In this document: piece by piece, positions 1 through 10,014 of the stretch
How the letters are laid out: every line of letters begins with the position of its first letter
Numbering within the stretch: the stretch's first letter is position 1
Source: Musa acuminata AAA Group
Lineage: Eukaryota; Streptophyta; Magnoliopsida; Zingiberales; Musaceae
NCBI RefSeq assembly: GCF_036884655.1
Contig: NC_088357.1
Location: 10,817,501 to 10,881,500 of the forward strand
Direction: 5' to 3'
DNA length: 64,000 nucleotides
The notes under the pieces: model-generated
What the model was told of the DNA's origin: nothing
The model's database searches: none
What the model saw: the letters and a program-made list of their open reading frames with translations, nothing else
Program-made: the position numbers and the translations under genes

Positions 1-70
1 GAACCGAGAGGCGGAAGATACGGCGAGTCGCCCAGAGCCTGAGGCGCTATCTGCGGACTCGACGAACGCC

Positions 71-1177
71 ATGCGAGCCCAGTTGCGCCTTGTTAGTCAA
101 CGTCTCGATGAAGTACAACAGGAGGTTCGCAGGTCAAAGGGAGAGCTCGGGGCGGACGGACACCAAGGGTCCCCGTTCGCGCCCGAAATACAAGATCAAG
201 TGATTCCACCACACTTCCGGCTCCCTTCGTTGGACGCCTATGACGGCGCCACTGACCCCGCGGACCACGTAGCCGCCTTTCGCGCCCAAATGGCGCTATA
301 CGGGACTTCTGATGCCTTGATGTGCAGGGCGTTCCCAACAACTTTGAGGGGGCCGGCCCGCGCTTGGTACAGCGGCCTGAAGACCGGGACCATCACCTCC
401 TTTGACCAGCTCGCCCGAAACTTCGAGCTCAACTTCCTGGCCTACACTCGACCAAAGCCGTCCGTGGCGATGCTCCTCAGACTCAACCAAAGGGAGGACG
501 AGCCCCTCTCCCATTTTGTGAATCGTTTTACGACGCAAATCCGAGGGCTCTCGGACACTCACCCCTCTCTGTTGATGCAGGCATTCATGATAGGCCTGCG
601 GCCTTCCAGGTTCTTCTGGTCTCTTGTGGAGCGACCCCCCACGACGGTACCCGAGATGCTCCAGCGAGCAAGCCAGTTTATCGTCGCCAAGACGTGGATG
701 GCTGGGAGGCATGACGAGCACAAGAGGGTCAGGTCGGAGCCACCCCGACAGCAGCAACCCGCTGCACCACGGCGCAGGTTGGATCGATCTGACCCGCTGG
801 CGCCAAGGCCCCCTCTCCCCACCTTAGGTTCGTCCCAAATAGAGATATTCCTCCACATAAGGGGGAAGGGACTACTCAAAGATCCCCACCCGATGAGGAG
901 CCCACGAGAACTTGTAGACCGGTCAAAGTACTGTCGTTTCCACCGGCAGAATGGGCATGACACTGAGCAATGTCGTGAGTTGAAAAGACAGATCGAGGAG
1001 CTTATTCGTAGAGGGCACCTCGGCCAGTACCTTCGGCAGGAAAAGGAACTTTCGTCGCGCCCGGAAGGTCTCGTCGAACAGCACATCTGGTGGGAGCTCC
1101 ATGACCGGAAGGATGGCGTACGCCCGAGCTGCCCCGGCTCGGGGGCAATGAGCGTGAATTCCATCGGGATACCGTAA
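71..1177 (+). CDS. Gag polyprotein of a Ty3/Gypsy (Tat-like) retrotransposon, 3' end frameshifted
   Basis: The 368-residue ORF starts at the ATG at 71. Its core is the plant retrotransposon gag domain, about residues 49-210, recognisable from [31 protein letters not shown] and the block around [13 protein letters not shown] zinc-knuckle-like cluster follows at C288, H291, H296 and C301, then the basic stretch [12 protein letters not shown] typical of Tat-type Gag. Gag would form the particle that packages element RNA. Near 1085 the family-like reading moves to another frame ([14 protein letters not shown]), so the last 30 or so residues are probably out of frame. No pol follows. Family assignment is firm, lineage less so. 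Confidence 0.8.
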   Translation: MRAQLRLVSQRLDEVQQEVRRSKGELGADGHQGSPFAPEIQDQVIPPHFRLPSLDAYDGATDPADHVAAFRAQMALYGTSDALMCRAFPTTLRGPARAWYSGLKTGTITSFDQLARNFELNFLAYTRPKPSVAMLLRLNQREDEPLSHFVNRFTTQIRGLSDTHPSLLMQAFMIGLRPSRFFWSLVERPPTTVPEMLQRASQFIVAKTWMAGRHDEHKRVRSEPPRQQQPAAPRRRLDRSDPLAPRPPLPTLGSSQIEIFLHIRGKGLLKDPHPMRSPRELVDRSKYCRFHRQNGHDTEQCRELKRQIEELIRRGHLGQYLRQEKELSSRPEGLVEQHIWWELHDRKDGVRPSCPGSGAMSVNSIGIP

Positions 1178-1365
1178 CGATCCCGAAGGGAGTCGAGCGA
1201 CGACTCGCTCACAATTGAGTCGAGGTCGTGTGGCCATATTAGCGATTCAAGGGCTTTGATAGCCCTTTCCTCGGACGACGAGCGAGGACTCGCCGGCAAT
1301 GCCCTCTCTCCGACAGTACCGGAAGCGGAAGGCGAGGAAGAAAAGGGCAGAGAAAGAGAAGCCAT
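1129..1365 (-). pseudogene. N-terminal fragment of the antisense ORF of a Gypsy element (putative gypsy-type transposon protein family)
   Basis: On the minus strand an ATG at 1365 opens about 79 codons: a Ser-rich start (MASLSLPFSSSPSASG), an ERAIKALESL block, then [19 protein letters not shown]. This resembles the N-terminus of the plant family annotated as putative gypsy-type transposon or transposase-28, found beside or antisense to Tat-like elements. The frame stays open to 559, but beyond about 1129 it is only the complement of gag and loses family character. I read this as a truncation fused tail-to-tail with gag. Function is unknown. Recognition is from memory of the family pattern. 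Confidence 0.5.
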
Positions 1366-1480
1366 CCTTACCAAGTCTTGGAAAGGAAGGTAGGGCAACC
1401 GATGGGTACGAAACAAGGTCGCCCGAAGAGAGGGTTGAGCAAATGTAGGTACCAGGACGTGCAGGAAGCCGACGGTGCGC

Positions 1481-1488
1481 TATTTATA
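1481..1488 (-). promoter_or_regulatory. TATA-like box for the antisense ORF
   Basis: The minus strand reads CCTATAAATAGC here, about 115 bp upstream of the antisense ATG at 1365. Position and sequence suit a Pol II core promoter. No transcription evidence is available. Confidence 0.4.
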
Positions 1489-1726
1489 GGCCACATCCCG
1501 CCAAAACGGCGACCCTTCCTCTCCTGAAGTACGCTGCGAAGATGCAAACGTCACTTTGTCGTAAATATAACCTGACGTGGCAACCAACTGTCGCGCGGTG
1601 CGAAGTACGGAGGCGCCAATCATATCAGCCTCGAAAGCCAACGACTCCCAAAAGGGACGGCCCCTTGAGCTTCCCCATAAAGAAAACAACCTGGCCGCTT
1701 GTGCCCGCCCACGGCTGAGCAATCGG

Positions 1727-2790
1727 TCACTGACCGAAACAAAGTTGCTCCTCGGCCTCATGTCGCCCGAGACCACCTCCTCGGCGCGGCCTGCCCGCCC
1801 AAAACGTGCTCCTTAGCCTCATGTCGCCCGAGTCCACCTCAGCGCGGCCTGCACGCCTAAGTCGTGTCCCTTGGTCATAGACTGTCGAGTCCACCTCAGG
1901 GCGGCTTGCCCGCCTGGGTCGTGTCCCTCGACCTTCGCCATATCCTCCCTTAGGGCGGCCTCTCGGCCCGAGCCACGACCCTCGGCCATAGACTGCCCGA
2001 GTCCACCTCAGCGCGGCCTGCCCGCCTGAGTCGTGATCCTCGGCCTTTGCCATATCCCTCGGCCGCATGATGCCCGAGACCACGCCTACGCAGCTTGCCC
2101 GCCTGCGTCGTGCTCCTCGGCCGCATGATGCCCGAGACCACACCTACGCGGCCTGCCTGCTTGCGTCGTGCTACTCGGTCGCATAATGCCCGAGACCACA
2201 CCTGCGCGGCCTGCCCGCCTGCGTCATGCTCCTTAGCTCCATGCTTCCCGAGACACACCTGCGTGGCTAGCCCCGCCTGCATCGTGCTCCTCGGCTCCGT
2301 GCTTCCCGAGACACCTGCGCGGCCAGCTCGCCTGCGTCGTGCTCCTCGGCTCCATGCCCCCAGGACACACCTGCGCGGCCAGCCCGCCTGCGTCGCGCTC
2401 CTCGGCTCCATGCTTCCTGAGATCACACCTGCGCGGTCACTCCGCCTGCGTCGTGCTCCTCGGTTCCATGCTTCCCGAGATCACACCTGTGCGGTCAGCC
2501 CGCCTGCGTCGTGCTCCTCGGTTCCATGCTTCCCGAGATCACACCTGTGCGGTCAGCCCGCCTGCGTCGTGCTCCTCGGCTCCATGCTTCCCGAGATCAC
2601 ACCTGTGCGGTCAGCCCACCTGCGTCGTGCTCCTCGGCTCCATGCTTCTCGAGACCACCTCCTCGGCGCAACCTGCCCGCCCGAGACGTGCTCCTCGGCC
2701 TCATGTCGTCCGAGACCACCCCCTCGGCGCGGCCTGCCCGCTCGAGACGTGCTCCCCGGGCTCATGTCGCCTAAGACTACCATGCTACCG
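1727..2790. repeat. 58-bp GC-rich minisatellite inside the retroelement
   Basis: Roughly 18 tandem, partly diverged units, each containing CTCCTCGGCTCCATGCTTCC, an ACACCTGCGCGG-like stretch and CCCGCCTGCGTCGTG. The most uniform copies lie at about 2400-2640, where the same point recurs every 58 bp (for example 2461 and 2519). Outer copies are diverged and a little longer. All frames here give repetitive Arg/Pro/Cys-rich ORFs that are by-products of the repeat. Tandem arrays between the coding part and the 3' LTR are common in Tat-lineage elements. Confidence 0.85.
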
Positions 2791-2850
2791 GAGGATGAAG
2801 CCATGCCTCGGACTCCCCCCTATGGCAACAACCGACGCATAGCTTCTTCC

Positions 2851-2873
2851 GGGGGGGGGGGGGGGGGGGGGGG
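2851..2873 (+). repeat. Homopolymer of 23 G
   Basis: An uninterrupted run of 23 G on the plus strand directly follows the minisatellite. A second run of 10 G lies at 3209-3218. Such long G tracts are rare and length-unstable, so the count may be affected by assembly. Confidence 0.95.
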
Positions 2874-2879
2874 AATATG

Positions 2880-3500
2880 ATGAGGGTAATAATGGCGACA
2901 TGACACGCCACGATGTCAGCTATGACTGAACGACACTTTGCCCAAAGAATGCAATAATGTCGACGCGACATGCGCCGACGTCACCCGCTCTCAGACAATG
3001 ACTTCGTCGTAGTCTGACCCATTATGCTTGACCGAGAAAGAGGACGACGACGACCGAGGCGCGCCCATACCCTGCGACGGTTCGGTCCTTCCCGCCACGC
3101 CAACACTAGTGTCAGACGCTACTAGGAGTACGAGCCTGCCCCTGCAAGCGGGCACATCAGGGAATAGTAAACTCCCATATAAATACCCCCCGAGTTCTAA
3201 ACGATGAAGGGGGGGGGGACAAAAAGGCAGACAAAAAACTCCACTCCACATCATCTAACTTGATCGTCGGAGGGGTCGGGCCGAGTTTCCGACCCGACTT
3301 GTGTGCAGGTACCAGGATGGGGTCGCTTCTTCCCGGCGCTGTGGAAAAGCCTTCCTCTCGACACCACGGCCTGACCGGACCACTGTAATCGGCAACCCGG
3401 GTGATCTCGAGGGGGGCCGTGCCAGATCCCCGTCATTCGGACCCCAACCAAGCCGTGTCGGCCCCGAAGCCACGACATAAAGTTGTTTGCACTAACAATT
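2880..3500 (+). mobile_element. LTR-like 3' portion of the Tat-type element
   Basis: This region contains a TATA box (TATAAATA at 3178-3185). About 80 bp downstream is a block at 3258-3311 (CGTCGGAGG, GGGCCGAGTTTCCGACCCGA, TGTGCAGGT) of the kind seen downstream of the transcription start in Gypsy LTRs of large monocot genomes. No second LTR is visible in the window, so the LTR call rests on promoter-like layout and position only. Confidence 0.45.
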
Positions 3501-4766
3501 ATGTTTGTTTGTGACACCAATATATTATTTTATTGAAAATATACTCATCAGTGTATTAGACTAAATTAGGATGTTAAGCATATTTATAATATGTTTTTAT
3601 AGCTTTGTGCTTTGCAAATCTAACCATTAGATCAAGCTATCGATCAATACATTACTGATGCCGACTCTTAGGATTGCAAGGATTACAACTCTAAAATTGC
3701 AACTAACTTTGGTAAGAATAAGATTAATAGCTGACGTATGCGACCGAGTTATATTTGTACTTCATCTTGTTTCTAATATTTTTTACATATTTATATAAAA
3801 TTAGTTGAGTATCAATAGTATTAGATTATAGAGGTCGATTCGGATCCAATCGAGATTCGTCTTTGGGTCTATCTCAAAGAATTCAGTATTAGGTTTCATA
3901 TCGTTTTTATTATTACCAGGTTTGAAGAATTTAGTTATTTGTCAAATTTATCGCGCGATAAAAGATTATTGAGTTTAAGGTTATGATTAATATTACGGGC
4001 AATTAAGTGCTTCTTCTAGTATTAAATGAGATCATGAAATCTTAGAATTTCGAGAGTCACAAAATAACAAATTTGACGAGTCAACCTATGTTAGCGCCAT
4101 GTCATCAATCCCTTATCATGTGTTGTCCAAAATGTTGATCGGATGTCAGCCCAATTAGGATCCAAGTATAGGTTAGGATTAATGATATATTTATCATGTA
4201 TTTGATGAGGTGGGATCGACGATCTTTAACGTCTCATTGTCCCCGTATGATCAATTCAATTATTATATCTGATATATTAAAAATAAAAATAAAAAAATAA
4301 ACCAATTGATCAGGTTAGTTTTTGGATAGCTCATATGAACCGGTCAAGTTATATAAAACTAATTTGGCCTTATAATATTAACTTTTATTATTTGTTTAAC
4401 GGAGTATTTACTTCTAAAAAAAATAAATTAAAATTGATAATAACACATGGATTGCCACCAATATATAAATAATGTCGGGCCATATTATCATTTTTATTAT
4501 TTTTTATACATGTTTTCTTTAATTAGTTTTAATATTTTTTATTGTTATTATATATAAATTGAAACCATTTAATATATTTTAAATATTTTAAATTGACCCA
4601 CCGGTTTGACTTATTATACGGTGACGATAACTATGAGATAAAATAATATGATTTTTAATAAAAAAATATATATGCCGTTTTGTACCTTTCGGTGAATTGT
4701 GGGAACTAACATGTATCATCCCGCTCTTGGCCGCGTCTCGCCCTTCGTCTTCCCATCGCCGGCCCA
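3501..4766. other. AT-rich intergenic DNA
   Basis: No ORF, RNA gene or repeat structure was recognised. The last 100-200 bp, which become GC-richer from about 4690, probably include the promoter and 5' leader of the next gene. Confidence 0.6.
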
Positions 4767-7700
4767 ATGTCCTTCTCGCCACCACTGCGGTGCTTCCGGA
4801 TCCCGTCACCATTAGTCTCGGTAAAGGTCCCTCCACGGCGGCAGTCTTAGGCCCTCGTCGTCGCTCTCATATATCTGCTAATCGAATCCCTTGGCACAGC
4901 GCTGCGTTCGATCGTCGCCGTGGAGCTGTTTTAGGGTTTCGGCCGGCGCCTTAGGTAGAAGGTCGTCCAGTTCTTCTTCTTCTTTGCGGAGAATCGTGAC
5001 TGCCAATCTGGGCTTCGATAACGAGCCTGGCGATGGAAAGGTTACCGGAAAGCTTTAATACATCGAATTTGGTGGACCTTTAGTTATTTTCAGCGGCTCT
5101 TACCCTATTAATCTTTCTTATAGGTGGAGGACGCTCGTGCTGGGGATGTGAAGGAACTGTCTTCTGATATCCGTGGTAATTTTGTCTTGTCACATGATTT
5201 GGGAGTCTTATTTCTTCTATTTTGGTTGGAACTTATGATAATATTTTCGTTTTCAGATAGAAAGAACGGGAAGAAATCGTTAAAAGCATTTTCACCAAAT
5301 GAGTAATTTACTTTTGCACCATCAAAATTTTGAGAAATCGATGGCTTCTAAGCTTCTAATCTTTGTTTTAGTCTTGTAACACGTACAATGGTATGTATAG
5401 ATTTTATTTTGTTGTTCCTCTTGACAACATTATGTTAGATAGTATTCTGTTAGGATAATGAAATTTCAAGAAGAAAAGGAACAATGTTAAGTGGGAGGCC
5501 GGTGGAACATTGGTAGACAATTAATGAGATGATAGTTTATCAATGTGATTTGTTTATGAAAGATCGGTGAAAGATTTTTTTTTTCCTTGACATGACCATA
5601 TATTAATTACATGTTCATTCTGCATAACTGCTTTTTATTTTTAAAATGAATGTAATTTATCCCTGAGAATCTACTCTACAAGAATTAAGGATGACAATCA
5701 GGGAGATATCGTGTGTTTAACTAAAGAACCTACCGGGGAAAATACAGTACATTTCAGGAAAAAAAGTAATGAAAATTCAATTAAAGCTTATTTTAGAGCA
5801 CAGTTTTCTTGGAGTGGAACCTATGGTTGCTCCCAGACCCCCTTCTCCAAGATGATATTTTTGCTTTTCTTACTATTGGTATGAAACTTCAGAGAAAATT
5901 AAGATTGTTTTAACCACAGCATTTCTATACTAGTTTTTTTTTTTTTGACAAAGCACAATTTATCACCTGTTCTTTTGTTGGATGGAAAATTCTGCTTCTG
6001 CGAAGTATTTAAAATATATGACTTTCATCTTTCAAATTGTTGATGTAAAAGTTTTCTGTTTTTGTTTGACTATGGTATTTGTTTTGAAGGCTACTGCAGA
6101 GGTTAAAGAGATATGGAGTTGCAGGAGTACTGTCCTATGGGCTACTTAATACTGTATACTATTTCACAACATTTTTACTGGTTTGGTGGGTTGAAAGTAC
6201 CTTTTAATTGCCATAGCTTCCTTTCGATACCCTTAAACAGTTAAAAATGTGCTTGAAATATGTGTTTTGTTGAAAAAGTAATCATGTTTTTTTCCATCTT
6301 TCCAAATATAGTAAACTAATTCAACCTGTTTTGGCAGGATATATGCAATCTTTAGCTACGATGACAGCGATTTCGATGACTTGAGTGTCTTTTGAGTAAT
6401 GAACTTGAGTTTTCCTAGGATTGATAGATTCATACATAGATGTTAGTTAAATAAGATAGCTTGGTATTGTACCTGTATCAATTCAGGAAATCTTCAATCT
6501 GCTTGGAAATATCTCTCCTAGTTTGCCATGATGCTTTTCTCAAATGAAAGGCTTGTAAAATAACTGTTGGTTTCTTTAGTTGTCTAGGCGTGAAGTTTTT
6601 TTTTTTATCCTCATGAAAAGATTATCAATCAGATTCTGGAAATTGATAGCTCAAACATAGCCTGGAATACTTCTACTGAAGTATTTCCATATTGTAGCAA
6701 GAAGTTTTGCCTGCAATAGACTATGTGCTGCAGAAGTGAATTTTCAATGAACTCTACTTTTGAAGTATATTGTGTAATTATGATGTAAAACTCCATATAA
6801 AAGGAATTGTGATGCAGCAAACTATAAGTTTTAAGTCATTGTTGGCTGCTCATTGTGCACTTACATTTCTGTACTCTTTAGAAATATTTCAACTATTCGT
6901 CATTTTGTCTAATAAGAAGGATCTAGATGCTTTTGTCATAGAATTAATGTACATAATTTCAATCTGCCAACACCCACTTTGTGCTTATGTTTAAGAGAGA
7001 ACACTAACAGTCGACTTAGGAAATAAAAAATATAGATGTTTTTGTTAGGATTACCAGGTTGCAGAACTAAATTGACTACATCTTTCTTCCGAGGAGGCTT
7101 TTCATTCGACTCTCTTTTTGCGTACTTATTTGTCTAGGAACAAGCCCACTTATAGATGGGAACAATTATCGGTATTTTCTGCATATAATCTAATTGTATG
7201 AGTTGCTTTTTCTATTACATGAAAGAAGTTTTATTAATTGGTTGATATAAGGGTAGTGACCCTCATATATCCTATAACTTCAGTATGCGTAGCTTCTCCA
7301 GAATGAACAGGATCCATGTCCACTCAACAGATGTACCTTTTTTCAAAGAAGTTGCTTCTCTTTATGAGATTTCTATTTGTAGAAGATTTTGGAGGAGCTG
7401 ACCTACTGGAGTTGCTTCACTTGGTAGGTTTTATATTGCCCCGGCACCTGGAAAAATGGGCTATGCTGCAGCAGTCGAAAGGTGATTAATTATGTTCTTC
7501 TGCTTTTGGTGTAAGCATGCTAAAATACTGTTGGCACTATATCCTGAATACAGGTTCCTGAAACTGCTGGCGACGATCTGGGCTGGGAGCCAAGTCACCA
7601 AGATTGTACGTGCAGGAGGGTAAGATGATCTTGCCTGAGGTATCCGAAGAACTATCATATCTTTCCAATATAAATGATGGATGTGATAGGTTAACTTGCT

Positions 7701-8354
7701 TGTTAGACCCTATCTATATGTCCAATAAGAAAAAGACATACTGTTTGGATAATGGTTTGCAATACCGTATCATACCGTTTGATACGAGCGGTATGTATCG
7801 ATCCGATAGAAGACCGGTATGGGTGATATATTTAGTGTACCATATGTCGGTAGTACAGCTACCATACGGATAGCTGATCGGTATATTGGTACGGTACAAT
7901 ATCGAGAACTTTGGTTTGGATGCATCTTGACTCACTGTAACAAGAAGGGATAATTGAGCATCTAATTTGTTTTGATACTAGTTTATTACAATATTATCTG
8001 GATTTCCTGGTCGTCTGCCATGTTTCTAGATCTACTAAAACAATGGCACATGGAGTTAGATTCTTTAAATCATGGACCCAACTTTGTGTTATTTGCTTGC
8101 AGGGCTCTTGCATTAGCTCCTTTTGTTGACCGAGGACTATCCTGGTTCACAGTCAAGTTCAAGTTCGAATCAAAGGAACAGGTGAGATGAAGATTCAAAC
8201 TTAGACGTACGTTCCTCAAGTTCACTCTCTAGTTTTCCGAGACTAATTACTACTGTTCTCCATCCATCCGTTTCAGGCATTTGCAGTAATTGCAGGTTTG
8301 TGTTTCGGCCTGGCCCTTGTTCTGTTCTTTGGATTGACCTTGCTTTGGGCATAG
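4767..8354 (+). CDS. DUF1279-like small membrane protein, probably chloroplast or mitochondrial; 9 exons
   Basis: Inferred exons: 4767-4820, 4900-5040, 5124-5175, 5257-5302, 6090-6185, 7428-7481, 7554-7619, 8103-8181, 8277-8354. These sum to 666 bp (221 residues), with GT-AG borders and matching phases throughout. The N-terminus is rich in Arg and Ser, with a run of eight Ser, like an organelle transit peptide. The core begins with LLQRLKRYGVAGVLSYGLLN (about residues 99-118), an amphipathic-to-membrane segment resembling DUF1279/FAM210 proteins. It continues with APAPGKMGYAAAVERFLKLL and WAGSQVTKIVRAGGALALAP, and ends in a second membrane segment, GLCFGLALVLFFGLTLLWA. Biochemical role unknown. 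Start choice: the ATG at 4767 is joined by a 79-bp intron to the open frame at 4900, because direct read-through hits stops. An unspliced start in another frame is the main alternative. Confidence 0.75.
7751..7913. mobile_element. hAT-like MITE of the GGTACCG family, copy 1
   Basis: A 163-bp element in intron 7 of the DUF1279-like gene. It starts AATGGTTTGCAATACCG and ends near AACTTTG, flanked by perfect 8-bp target duplications GTTTGGAT at 7743-7750 and 7914-7921. It is a diverged, shortened relative of the copies at 34227 and 35595. Confidence 0.75.
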
Positions 8355-10014
8355 CTGCCTTTTCTTCACTTGTTAGAGGCGTTTCAAAAAAATGCAAGAG
8401 ATTAAGTATTTCTTAATCAGACCCCTGAGACTGAACAATACAAAATTTTTTCATGTTATGGTTGACAAAAATCATATAATTATTTTCAAGATGCTCAAAT
8501 TCTCTCAATGCCACCTTTCAAGTTTGGTCGTCTTTTGTGTGGCAAGCCTTTGATGTCGGTCTCGGAACATGGTATGTGGAATTAAGGTTTGCTATTTCTC
8601 TTGGAATTTTTTCCCTGTAACTAATTAAATATCTTAAGATTGGCTCCTACAGTGAATTGTCCAAGTCATTAATTGTACTAGAGACCAAAGTCCAAACGCT
8701 GCAATTCTCAGAAGCCATCAAAATGAAGCAGAAGCCACATTCCGAATCATTTAAATGTGCTACGTGGTGCAAGGTTATGATGCTTTGTCTTAAAGCTAAT
8801 TGCAGTTTCAACGAAAACCTATTGTTGACTTTATGTACTCGGTAGGATTTGACAGATTAGGATCGACCAAGAATTCTCAGTGGTCGCGTAGTGAAGCGGA
8901 GGCCTCTTTTTGAAATATTTAATTCCTTGACACTGAAATTAATTTTCCAGTTATTCAACATCTTCGCAGTGCAAGGTTATGTTCTGTAGGCTGATTGCAG
9001 TCTCTCGACCAGAAGGCACAGCCAGCGAAGGTTGGATAGGTAAATAAATATATGACAAGTTTTGGTAAATTTAAAAAAATTATCATATTTTTATTCACTT
9101 TCTCTGTAGTGAACATTCACTAGAGGACAACTGAGAGACATTCAATGTTTTTTTTTTTTTTTATATATATATTTTCACCAAAATCTAGTGATATATATAT
9201 ATTTATAAAATAATCAAATCTTAGCTTTTAAGATTTTGTTTCTTCTGTTTTCTCTATATTAGGATTTATTGTTTTCTAAGAACATTAGTTCTATGAATCT
9301 AATAAATACATGTCATTGGTTTGATATTGGTGTATCAGTCTCACTTGTCAAATGTTTTTAGAGTATAAATAAAATCTCAATTATAAATCTAACAGATAAT
9401 ATTTTTAAAAAAATAAACTCTAACATAGAAGAAGGGGGAAAAAAAAGGTATATAGTGGAAAGGAAAAGAAAGAAAAAAAATATTATACGAGACATGTGGT
9501 TTGACTGAGTAGGATACCACTTCGACCATTGACCATCGGTCCAACCACCAACCCACTCGGTTTCAATAACCGCCGCTCATTTCTTATTCAACTGTCCACT
9601 AATTGGAATTTACCGACAATTTTAATTACCCACAACCTCATGATTCAGTAATAGAATGAGATGGTGCAGCAAATCAAATTCGGGTAATTATCTTCTAAAA
9701 CTGGCGTGAGATCATTAAAGGTATTGAAACCAACCGATGAGGGCATTTCCGTCACGAAAAAGTATGGAGTGGCAACGCTCGTTATTCTCCCGACTGTTGT
9801 GTCCGATTCCGACCTCCTCCGGCCCCTCAACACTTTCCATAAAGGTTGCCGGTGCATTCCCGGAAACGAGCTCCGCGTGCCCCATTCATGGCGATCCGAT
9901 TCTTCCCCAGCCTCTAAACTAGAAAGATAACTGTAAACCCTATTTCCGAACCCCAATCGACAATCCTATCTCTCGAAAATCGCTTTTGTGTTGTCTCGTC
10001 TCGGCTCTTCTCTC
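8355..10014. other. Intergenic region between the DUF1279-like and O-fucosyltransferase genes
   Basis: AT-rich DNA with poly-A/T and TA tracts (about 9150-9210) and no recognisable gene. The part from about 9700 is GC-richer, in two frames open but unconvincing as protein, and is best read as promoter and 5' leader of the gene starting at 10015. Confidence 0.6.

Larger units (their letters stand above)
1..3500 (+). mobile_element. Deletion derivative of a Tat-lineage Ty3/Gypsy retrotransposon
   Basis: The GC-rich block that opens the window holds, in order, a gag ORF, the start of an oppositely oriented ORF with its own TATA-like box, a 58-bp minisatellite, a 23-G run and LTR-like DNA with a TATA box. 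There is no protease, reverse transcriptase, RNase H or integrase. The order gag, antisense ORF, tandem repeats, LTR fits Tat-lineage Gypsy elements, some of which carry an extra antisense ORF and repeats downstream of pol. The left end lies outside the window, and the right boundary is judged only from the change to AT-rich DNA near 3480-3500. Confidence 0.65.

Noticed and set aside
1727..2880. Long Arg/Pro/Cys-rich ORFs on both strands (for example 2095-2880)
   Set aside because: They are translations of the 58-bp tandem repeat in frames that happen to lack stops. No domain and no start context.
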